Source: Chloroflexota bacterium (lineage in GTDB: Bacteria; Chloroflexota; Dormibacteria; Aeolococcales; Aeolococcaceae). Taken from it: a stretch of DNA of 6,068 bases. Position 1 is the stretch's first letter. Each line of letters begins with the position of its first letter. The notes below the pieces were generated by a model, which was not told where the DNA came from, did not search any database, and saw nothing but the letters and a program-made list of their open reading frames with translations. The stretch is taken from the NCBI GenBank assembly GCA_003491925.1, contig DNAU01000284.1, forward strand, positions 1-6,068, given 5' to 3'. Below, piece by piece: positions 1 through 5,307 of the stretch. Made by a program: the position numbers and the translations under genes.

Positions 1-147
1 CCATCGCCCCGAGATCCGACGCCCCTGCTGGGCAGGACTGACGCCGTCCCCAGCTGACCCTGGCGGGCTAGACTTCGTCCGCTTCGCCCCGTCGTGTTTG
101 GAAGGCTCTCGAACCGCCCGGGGTGACTGGCCGGTCCTATCCACTGG

Positions 148-175
148 TCCACCCTCTATGAGGGATCGTGGTGGA
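148..175. repeat. Nested inverted repeat / small hairpin
   Basis: CCCTC (152-156) and GAGGG (160-164) are perfect complements around a TAT loop. An outer pair, TCCACC (148-153) and GGTGGA (170-175), is also perfectly complementary. The two stems share bases 152-153, so they are partly alternative structures. There is no T-tract, so a terminator for an upstream gene is only one possibility; a protein-binding site is another. Confidence 0.3.
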
Positions 176-210
176 TGACGGATCCGGCGGGCCACGCTGG
201 GCGTGGGCAT

Positions 211-246
211 AGGGCCTTCGGCCTTCCCCGGCCGGGGCCAGGGGCC
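211..246. repeat. GGCC-rich palindromic cluster
   Basis: The tetramer GGCC occurs five times in 36 bases (213, 220, 230, 236 and 243). The core CCCCGGCCGGGG at 226-237 is a perfect 12-bp palindrome. A second GC palindrome, GCCCCGGGGC, lies at 313-322. The segment could fold into stacked hairpins and act as a U-tract-free terminator for an upstream transcript, or it may simply be GC-biased intergenic DNA. I see no sign that it is coding. Confidence 0.3.
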
Positions 247-420
247 TATCGCAGAAAGGCCCGGACCGCGCTGCCCGCCTGAGTGCCGCCGCGGAACCAG
301 GTCGCGCCGTTCGCCCCGGGGCCCTAGATGGTGCTGGATACGGCTCGGATCGCCCCCTCGTGAAATGACCAGACGGCCTGGCGAAGGTCGATCGAATCTT
401 CATGTCTTTAGGCGACCACC

Positions 421-438
421 ATCACCCCGATGGGTGAT
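421..438. promoter_or_regulatory. Candidate operator: 18-bp inverted repeat
   Basis: ATCACCC (421-427) and GGGTGAT (432-438) are perfect reverse complements separated by CGAT. The right arm shares its last base with the -35 box, so a protein bound here would block RNA polymerase. Position and symmetry fit autoregulation by the GntR protein encoded immediately downstream. FadR-type operators usually have GT...AC polarity, whereas this repeat is AC...GT. An overlapping GGGT-N8-ACCC repeat (432-447) spanning the -35 box has the expected polarity but an unusually long spacer. Which of the two is the site, if either, cannot be settled by reading. Confidence 0.5.
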
Positions 439-467
439 TGACAACCCGCTGAGCGTCTCCCTAGGCT
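438..467 (+). promoter_or_regulatory. Promoter of the operon, probably leaderless
   Basis: TTGACA (438-443) matches the sigma70/SigA -35 consensus at all six positions. After an 18-bp spacer, TAGGCT (462-467) fits the TANNNT pattern of actinobacterial -10 boxes. A start site 7-9 bases past the -10 would fall at about 474-476, on or next to the ATG at 476. No Shine-Dalgarno sequence precedes that ATG, which agrees with a leaderless or nearly leaderless mRNA. Short gaps and overlaps downstream suggest this promoter drives the whole gene run to the window edge. Confidence 0.6.
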
Positions 468-475
468 GTGGTCCG

Positions 476-1210
476 ATGTCAGACCACCGCCGTAGCCCCC
501 TGGCCCAGCAGGTCGCAGCCCGAATTCAGGGCTGGGTTGCCTCGGGCCGCTACGGGACCGACTCCCGCTTCCCACCCGAACGCGAGTTGGCCATCCAGTT
601 GGGTGTGAGCCGGACCGTCGTCCGCGAGGCGTTCCGGATCCTGGAGACGCGCGACCTCGTACATGTCCGCCACGGGGTGGGCACGTTCGCGACCCAGAAA
701 CCCGCCCTTGAGGGACATCACCTTGAGTTGGAGGTGGGTAACCAGCTTGCGGCGATGTCTGTGACAGAGATTCTCGAGGCTCGCAAGGCCATTGAGTCGG
801 TGATTGCCGCGACTGCGGCGTTAAGGCGCGACGTCCGGGACATCGACGCCCTGAAGCAGAACCTGGCGGACTCCGCACAGCAACTAAGCCTCCTCGCTGT
901 GGATGGCGAGGAATGGTCGAGGCTGGATGTCGAGTTTCACAAGATCCTCGGGGCCTGCACGCACAACGCCTTGCTCGAGGCGATTCAAGTGCAGCTAGCG
1001 GACGCCACCATCGGGGTTCGACGCATCGCTTCCGATAGCGTCGAGTCCATGAAGGCAGCTCTCCGGTTTCATGACCAGGTTGCAGACGCGGTGATCGCCC
1101 GCGATGCGGCCGCCGCGGCAGCGATCCTCATCGTCCATCTCCTCGATGTTCAAACGCGGCTCATCGCCGCGATGGAGGCGCGCGCTCCATTCGTAGATAC
1201 GGAGTCCTAG
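476..1210 (+). CDS. GntR/FadR-family transcriptional regulator with FCD domain
   Basis: A 244-residue DNA-binding repressor or activator, near the usual FadR-subfamily length. Residues 8-72 form the winged helix-turn-helix; the run FPPERELAIQLGVSRTVVRE (32-51) is the recognition region and GVGTFA (67-72) the wing tip. From about residue 96 the protein is helical and matches an FCD effector domain, with ILEARKAIE at its start. D151, H155, H199 and H221 have the D-x3-H...H...H spacing of the metal site that FCD proteins use to hold carboxylate ligands. The ATG at 476 is chosen because the domain begins 8 residues later and a promoter sits just upstream; an earlier GTG at 203 adds 91 implausible residues. 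The stop lies 20 bases before the binding-protein gene, so they are probably co-transcribed. By inference it senses a sugar acid or lactone of the pathway and represses its own operon. The ligand is unknown. Confidence 0.93.
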   Translation: MSDHRRSPLAQQVAARIQGWVASGRYGTDSRFPPERELAIQLGVSRTVVREAFRILETRDLVHVRHGVGTFATQKPALEGHHLELEVGNQLAAMSVTEILEARKAIESVIAATAALRRDVRDIDALKQNLADSAQQLSLLAVDGEEWSRLDVEFHKILGACTHNALLEAIQVQLADATIGVRRIASDSVESMKAALRFHDQVADAVIARDAAAAAAILIVHLLDVQTRLIAAMEARAPFVDTES

Positions 1211-1217
1211 CAAGGAT

Positions 1218-1224
1218 AAGGAGG
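1218..1224 (+). promoter_or_regulatory. Strong ribosome binding site
   Basis: AAGGAGG ends 6 bases before the ATG at 1231. It is the best Shine-Dalgarno match in the window and fixes the binding-protein start. It contrasts with the absence of such a site before the regulator and the lactonase, and suggests the binding protein is made in excess, as is usual for ABC importers. Confidence 0.85.
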
Positions 1225-1230
1225 CAGCTA

Positions 1231-2460
1231 ATGTCGGCGTTTGGATTTCTTTCACGGGTGCACTCGCCACGTACCCGAGTTACGGCTCGGCTGGGGGCAG
1301 CTGCAGCCGGTCTGTTGATAGTGGCGGGGTGCGGAGCGAGCAGCTCGGCGCCGACCGCCACTCCAAAGACGGGGTCGGTAGACCAACTTCCGGTGGCGTC
1401 GCCGGGCACCACACCATCGTTCAGTCCGGCTCAGCTTGCCGGCCTGTCGCTCCCGAGCAGTTGTTCGAAGACCGCGAACGACGTCATCGCATTCAGCAAC
1501 AGTTACACCGGCAACGCCTTCCGCCAGACAATGATCAAGACCTGGCAGGATGAGGCTGAGGCAGCGCAAGCTGCAGGATGCATCAAGGGTTACAAGATCC
1601 TGAACACCGCTGAGAACACCGCGACAGAGCAGATCGCGCAGATTCAAAGCCTGCTTCTGACAGGTGTCAAGGCAATCGACATCGACTCAGCGTCGCCGAC
1701 CGCCTTGAATGGCGTCATCGAGCAAGCCTGCAGTCAAGGCATCACCGTTGTCGTCTTCGACTCCTTGGCGTCGACAAAGTGCGAGTATGACTTGGGCGAC
1801 GACATACCAGTCATCTCCACCGAGATGGCTCAGGGCATGGCGCAACTCATGGGGGGCCAGGGCAACATGATGATTGTCCGAGGCCTCGTTGGGACAGAGA
1901 CCGAGCTTCCCAAGTATCAGGCGCAGCTTGACGTTCTAAAGAACTACCCCAACATCAAGGTTGTCGCGACGGTCACTGGACAGTCAAGTGAGGCAATTGC
2001 CGAGAGCGCGGTAGCAGCCGAACTGCCCAGTCTGCCACAGATCGATGGAGTGCTAACCGCCGGGGGCGGGGATTCGATGGGCGTCGTCGCCGCCTACCAG
2101 AATGCGCACATGACCGTTCCACCGGTCGCACTCGACAACTCCGGGCAGGCGCTTCAGTTCTGGTCTCAAAGCATCCCGAGCGGCTATAAGACGGTGTCGA
2201 TCGGAGCTCAGCCTGGCGTGGCGTCAGCCGCGTTTTGGGAGACTCTGGACTTGCTCAACGGGGCGAAAGGGATCCCGAAGTTGATGCAGGCGCCGCCGAT
2301 CCCGATTACCCCGGACAGCATCAGCCAGTGGGAGGCGGTGACTCCAGCGTCTAACATCGCCACCTACCTCTACACACTCGCCGAGACGAACCAGCTGATC
2401 CAGGCGAACTACGGTGGCGGCCCACTGCCGTTGCCGCCCGTCCCAACCAGCGCTCCCTAG
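1231..2460 (+). CDS. Sugar ABC transporter substrate-binding lipoprotein (RbsB-like)
   Basis: A 409-residue extracytoplasmic binding protein that would deliver a sugar to an ABC importer. A basic N-region (R14, R16, R20), a hydrophobic stretch (21-32) and the lipobox VAGC with Cys34 mark a signal-peptidase-II lipoprotein. A Ser/Thr/Pro-rich linker (about 35-80) precedes a type-I periplasmic-binding fold of the Peripla_BP_4 class: IAFSNSYTGNAFRQ (86-99) is its first strand and loop, VKAIDIDSASPTALN (146-160) and ITVVVFDS (171-178) are typical inner strands, and IDGVLTAGGGDSMGVVAAYQ (271-290) is the C-lobe signature. Mature-part cysteines C78, C117, C167 and C184 could form disulfides. The tail from 396 is Gly/Pro-rich and looks disordered. 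It sits between the regulator and the lactonase, with the ATPase gene further down, so it probably belongs to that transporter. D-apiose or a related sugar is inferred only from the neighbouring lactonase; ribose-, xylose- or polyol-type ligands remain possible. Confidence 0.9.
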   Translation: MSAFGFLSRVHSPRTRVTARLGAAAAGLLIVAGCGASSSAPTATPKTGSVDQLPVASPGTTPSFSPAQLAGLSLPSSCSKTANDVIAFSNSYTGNAFRQTMIKTWQDEAEAAQAAGCIKGYKILNTAENTATEQIAQIQSLLLTGVKAIDIDSASPTALNGVIEQACSQGITVVVFDSLASTKCEYDLGDDIPVISTEMAQGMAQLMGGQGNMMIVRGLVGTETELPKYQAQLDVLKNYPNIKVVATVTGQSSEAIAESAVAAELPSLPQIDGVLTAGGGDSMGVVAAYQNAHMTVPPVALDNSGQALQFWSQSIPSGYKTVSIGAQPGVASAAFWETLDLLNGAKGIPKLMQAPPIPITPDSISQWEAVTPASNIATYLYTLAETNQLIQANYGGGPLPLPPVPTSAP

Positions 2461-2475
2461 AACTCCTGGCATCTC

Positions 2476-4476
2476 ATGGGCGACCGCCTCAGCTCAGATG
2501 ACGCTGTGTCTTCCATCTTGCCCATGAGCCCGAAGAGGGACAGCACAACTCGATGGGGCCCGACCGGCCCAGCCGCGGTTGGATTGCGGTTTAGGTTAGG
2601 CCCCGTCGAGTTGTCCCTCGACGGCACGGTGGTGAATCACATAGCTATTGGTGGGTTTGAGGTACTACGTTCGGTGTATGTGTCGGTCAGGGATGAAGAC
2701 TGGGAGACCATCCCGGTGCGCCTGGTTAAGCAGGCCGTCCTGCAGCGCGACACAGGCTTCGAGATCCATCTCGTAGCTGAGCACGTCGCCGGCGACGTCA
2801 ACCTCATGTGGAAGGGAAGTGTGATCGGCAAAGCAAACTGCCTGCGTGTCGCGTGGGACGCGGTAGCGCGAAGCGCATTTCATGCGAACCGAATCTCGCT
2901 GTGCCTGCTGCATCCCGTCACGCTGGCTGGCCGCCCTCTCACGGTGACAACGAGGGAAGGCGCCGTTGCCGGATGGTTTCCGCCTGAGATCTCCCCGCAC
3001 CAGCCTTTCCGAGGGATCGTCGGGTTCCAGTTTCAGGGGCGGGAGGCTGACTGCCGGGTGGCTCTCGATGGCGGACTGTTCGAAATGGAAGATCAGCGCA
3101 ATTGGAGCGATGCTTCCTACAAGACCTACAGTCCTCCTCTGAATGATCCTATTCCAATCAGGGTCGAGAAGGGCCAGCGCTTCAGACAGTCGGTCACCCT
3201 GGACTGGGATCCCATGCGGGTTCCGCAACTCGCACGTACGCCTTCTCCAGGCACCTCGGAACTGGACCACGCTCTGGATGTCCGGGTCGGCATAGGAGAT
3301 GGAACCGCGTTACCTTCCATCGGCGTGAGTTCGGCGGACCCCGGCTCGCCGCTCAGCACCGAGGAGGTCAGGGCGCTACGTCTGCTCCACCTCGCCCATC
3401 TGCGCGTTGTGGTTGATCTCAGGTTGCCAACATGGCGGGGAGGGTTGGTCGCAGACCTCGCCAACGCGGCGGCGCTAGGGGTTCCAGCTGAACTCGAGGT
3501 GGTGGCCGATGACGGCGAGGGCTTCGCGGAGTTGGCCGCCTCTCTCGGTTCCGCGCGGGTTGCGCGCGTCTTGGTCTTCTCAGGAGCTGAGCATGTCACA
3601 ACCCTCGCGCTGCTCAGAGGACTTCGCGACGCGTTGAGGACCGCGAGGATCAGTGCGGCCTGCGGTGGTGGTAGCCGGGCACACTTCGCCGAGTTCAACC
3701 GGGCCTCGCTGCCAGTGTCTGAGATGGAGGTCGCTGGGTACCCAGTGACCCCTCAGCTCCATGTCTTCGACCACGAGTCGTTGGCGGAGACTTTGGCGGT
3801 GCAGGCGTCGATGGTGGAGCAAGCGCGAAGCCGCGTAGGGACGATGCCCGTGTCCGTCGGCCCTGTGACGCTCCTGCCGCGCTACAACTCCACGGCTCGG
3901 TCTCCCGCCGCGACCTGGGCGATCGCCTCGGGCTCGGACGCTGCGGTGGACGCACGCCAGAACTCGCTCTTTGTCGCGGGTTGGACCCTGGGCAGCCTCT
4001 CGGCGCTGGCGCGCGGCGGTGCAGCGGCTGTCACCTATTTCGAAACAACGGGTCGACGAGGGTTGATGCAGCGCCCACGGGCCGTAAATGGCGAAGACCC
4101 GGAGGCTGGTCTGCCCGAGTTGTATCCAGTCTGGCAGGTGCTGTCGCTGATTGCCGATCTTGGTGACGCGCGGATGCTCAGCGTAGTCCTCGCCAACCCT
4201 GCGACCACCCCGGCGCTGGCACTGGTAGCGGGCAGTCGCGAGGTAGTCCTGGTGGCGAACCTGTCGCCAGACGAGAGAGAGATATGGGTGGCTATGCCGG
4301 GTGCACAAGCCGTATCGGCGTATGTGCTTGACGTCGTGCCCGAGCCAGCACACCAGGGGGCAGCATGGTACGCGAGCCGGCTCGAGACCTCGCGACAGGC
4401 GGGATACGGCCGGGAGACCCATGGACTAGTCCTGCCTCCATGCACCATCGGCGAGATCCGAGGAGTTCGAGTGTGA
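2476..4476 (+). CDS. apnL: D-apionate lactonase-like protein (D-apionolactone hydrolase)
   Basis: A 666-residue, probably cytoplasmic protein with no signal peptide or membrane segment. Its motifs match, from memory, the ApnL family, which hydrolyses D-apionolactone to D-apionate in D-apiose catabolism. An N-terminal beta-rich domain (about 37-245) carries FPPEISPHQPF (168-178) and EMEDQRNWSDASYKTY (203-218), the family hallmark. A TIM-barrel-like middle (about 265-565) includes GGGSRAHFAEFNR (397-409), PQLHVFDHESLAETL (426-440), VGPVTLLPRYN (461-471) and a segment from 493 to 527 ending in TYFET. A small beta domain closes the protein (about 566-666). I cannot assign catalytic residues by eye. 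The start is uncertain: neither ATG 2476, ATG 2524 nor GTG 2506 has a Shine-Dalgarno site, and recognisable homology begins near residue 37. ATG 2476 lies 15 bases after the upstream stop, suggesting translational coupling. The substrate could differ from apionolactone within this family. Confidence 0.78.
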   Translation: MGDRLSSDDAVSSILPMSPKRDSTTRWGPTGPAAVGLRFRLGPVELSLDGTVVNHIAIGGFEVLRSVYVSVRDEDWETIPVRLVKQAVLQRDTGFEIHLVAEHVAGDVNLMWKGSVIGKANCLRVAWDAVARSAFHANRISLCLLHPVTLAGRPLTVTTREGAVAGWFPPEISPHQPFRGIVGFQFQGREADCRVALDGGLFEMEDQRNWSDASYKTYSPPLNDPIPIRVEKGQRFRQSVTLDWDPMRVPQLARTPSPGTSELDHALDVRVGIGDGTALPSIGVSSADPGSPLSTEEVRALRLLHLAHLRVVVDLRLPTWRGGLVADLANAAALGVPAELEVVADDGEGFAELAASLGSARVARVLVFSGAEHVTTLALLRGLRDALRTARISAACGGGSRAHFAEFNRASLPVSEMEVAGYPVTPQLHVFDHESLAETLAVQASMVEQARSRVGTMPVSVGPVTLLPRYNSTARSPAATWAIASGSDAAVDARQNSLFVAGWTLGSLSALARGGAAAVTYFETTGRRGLMQRPRAVNGEDPEAGLPELYPVWQVLSLIADLGDARMLSVVLANPATTPALALVAGSREVVLVANLSPDEREIWVAMPGAQAVSAYVLDVVPEPAHQGAAWYASRLETSRQAGYGRETHGLVLPPCTIGEIRGVRV

Positions 4477-4490
4477 ACGGTCAAGAGGAG
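4460..4490 (+). promoter_or_regulatory. Two successive ribosome binding sites for the HD gene
   Basis: GAGGAG (4460-4465) lies 7 bases before the GTG at 4473, and AGAGGAG (4484-4490) lies 6 bases before the ATG at 4497. The GTG overlaps the lactonase stop as GTGA (4473-4476), a classic coupled arrangement. The ATG has the better start codon and a slightly better site. Both starts are in the same frame and differ by 8 residues, so both could be used. Confidence 0.6.
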
Positions 4491-5135
4491 CCGGACATGG
4501 AGGTTGACGGCGGAGCCATCGATGCGGTGCTCTCAGCCCTGCCAGAGGCCGATGAGATTCAGGACCCTGAGCTTAGGCGGCGGGTTGGGAGCGCCTTCGT
4601 GCTCGGTCTGAGAGAGAGCTCGTTCTCGAGTATTCATGACGTGCCTGGAGAGTACGACCTCGACCCGAGCGTCAATCTTGTAGCCCACACACGCGTCGTG
4701 ACGGCCATGGCAACCGCTGCGGCTGACGCGATGCAGGCGCGTTTCCCCGACGTGAAGGTTGACCGGGACACACTGATCGCCGGGTCTCTCCTCCACGACG
4801 TGGGCAAGATCTACGAGTACGATCGGCTGCGGGCCGCGACGTGGCGCGATGGGCGCGCTCGAACCGGTTATCCACCCATTCGTCATCCAATTTATGGCGC
4901 GCACCTCGCCATGGCGGCTGGACTTCCAGAAGCGGTGGTACACATCGTCGCTAGCCACGCCGCCGAGGGGACGCGCGTGCGGCGCAGCCTGGAGGCGACA
5001 CTCGTTGCAACGCTGGATCACATATCGTGGGAGCTCCTGCTAACTGCACGCCGAGGTCTGACGATAGACGACGTCCGTAGCGGCACCCCGAGGATTCGAT
5101 CCCTGCCGCCGAGGAAGTCGGGGGGCTCGGCATGA
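4473..5135 (+). CDS. HD-domain metal-dependent phosphohydrolase, substrate unknown
   Basis: A 220-residue soluble protein from the GTG at 4473, or 212 residues from the ATG at 4497. Numbered from the GTG, it shows a full HD metal site: H72 (NLVAHTR), H108-D109 (SLLHDVGK), H138 (RHPIYG), H162 (ASHAAEG) and D182 (TLDH). K112 follows the HD pair as in many nucleotide or phosphate-ester hydrolases. The layout resembles compact HD hydrolases of the YqeK type, with two extra histidines that often hold a second metal. The N-terminal 40 or so residues are acidic and unassigned. It overlaps the lactonase stop by 4 bases, so it is surely co-expressed. HD proteins cleave phosphate from nucleotides or small phosphoesters; in this operon a phosphorylated sugar intermediate, or a regulatory nucleotide tied to uptake, is conceivable but purely inferred. 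I know of no HD protein in the published D-apionate pathways. Confidence 0.87.
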   Translation: MNGQEEPDMEVDGGAIDAVLSALPEADEIQDPELRRRVGSAFVLGLRESSFSSIHDVPGEYDLDPSVNLVAHTRVVTAMATAAADAMQARFPDVKVDRDTLIAGSLLHDVGKIYEYDRLRAATWRDGRARTGYPPIRHPIYGAHLAMAAGLPEAVVHIVASHAAEGTRVRRSLEATLVATLDHISWELLLTARRGLTIDDVRSGTPRIRSLPPRKSGGSA

Positions 5136-5299
5136 ACCAGACCGGCCCAACCGCCGCGGCCGAGTGCCCTGATCGGGCCCGGGCGCGGTGCGTTGCTAAG
5201 CGGCTCAACCAGCCCAGCCAATATGGAGGGCGGACCACTCCAGCCGAGAGAGGAAGCCGAGTGGTCCGCCTTACCTGCGCGGGCGGGCCAGCATCGTGA
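5132..5299 (+). CDS. Possible small ORF bridging HD gene and ABC ATPase
   Basis: ATG 5132 overlaps the HD stop as ATGA (5132-5135). The frame runs 55 codons to TGA 5297-5299, which overlaps an in-frame GTG for the ATPase as GTGA (5296-5299). The product would be basic, Arg/Ala/Pro-rich, with three cysteines (12, 20, 50), no recognisable domain, signal peptide or membrane helix. About 70% of its third positions are G or C, which does not separate it from non-coding DNA here. A run of G (5120-5125) sits 6 bases upstream of the ATG as a poor ribosome site. The 12-bp inverted repeat inside argues for a structured spacer instead. It may be a real small protein, a translated leader that couples the two genes, or chance. 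Confidence 0.25.
   Translation: MNQTGPTAAAECPDRARARCVAKRLNQPSQYGGRTTPAERGSRVVRLTCAGGPAS
5229..5270. repeat. Perfect 12-bp inverted repeat (hairpin) before the ATPase gene
   Basis: GGCGGACCACTC (5229-5240) and GAGTGGTCCGCC (5259-5270) are exact reverse complements around an 18-base purine-rich loop. A G-T wobble and an A-T pair extend the stem by two. The following bases, TTACCTGCGC, are not a T-tract, so this is not a textbook intrinsic terminator, though actinobacterial terminators often lack one. Lying between the HD gene and the ATPase, it could partially terminate transcription, protect the upstream mRNA from 3' decay, or be an operator for a second regulator. Confidence 0.7.
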
Positions 5300-5307
5300 C
5301 TGGGGCG

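Larger units (their letters stand above)
1..420. other. Intergenic region, no supported gene
   Basis: I see no convincing gene here. Reading from base 1 in frame 1 gives 18 codons ending in TGA at 55-57 (PSPRDPTPLLGRTDAVPS), with mostly G/C third positions. This could be the tail of an upstream + strand gene, but it is too short to claim. The GntR reading frame stays open back to a GTG at 203, but the translation before 476 is Arg/Pro/Gly-rich and unlike any GntR N-terminus. The segment is notable for GC-rich palindromes (226-237, 313-322) and a small hairpin (152-164). I see no tRNA, CRISPR or transposase remnant. Confidence 0.6.

Noticed and set aside
1..57. C-terminal end of an upstream gene in frame 1
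   Set aside because: Eighteen codons ending in TGA have plausible codon bias but no identifiable motif, and frame 3 offers an equally plausible short tail; too little to annotate.
137..403. 88-residue minus-strand ORF divergent from the regulator
   Set aside because: No ribosome site, low-complexity Arg/Pro/Ala translation, poor codon choice (many CGA, AGG, CCA), and it covers the palindromic intergenic segment. It looks like an open frame from high GC.
203..475. N-terminal extension of the GntR regulator to GTG 203
   Set aside because: The 91 added residues are Arg/Pro-rich with no family match, and the promoter and inverted repeat lie inside it. The winged helix begins properly after ATG 476.
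821..823. TTA codons as a bldA-type developmental control
   Set aside because: TTA codons occur in the regulator (821), the lactonase (residue 41) and the ATPase (residues 136 and 217). The moderate GC content gives no reason to assume Streptomyces, where rare TTA would be meaningful.
3580..4422. 280-residue minus-strand ORF opposite the lactonase
   Set aside because: It is antisense to a region with clear family motifs on the + strand; its translation is Arg/His/Gly-rich with no domain, a typical GC-rich shadow frame.
4365..4472. Upstream ATG 4365 for the HD gene
   Set aside because: It would overlap the lactonase by over 100 bases and adds 36 residues without homology; GTG 4473 and ATG 4497 both have good ribosome sites.
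5193..5224. Internal promoter before the ATPase (TTGCTA ... CAATAT)
   Set aside because: Only 4 of 6 and 3 of 6 consensus matches with a 20-base spacer; not better than chance.
5229..5276. Textbook intrinsic terminator at the 12-bp hairpin
   Set aside because: The stem is strong but followed by TTACCTGCGC, not a T-tract, and the ATPase gene begins within about 40 bases, so I list it as a repeat of unknown role.
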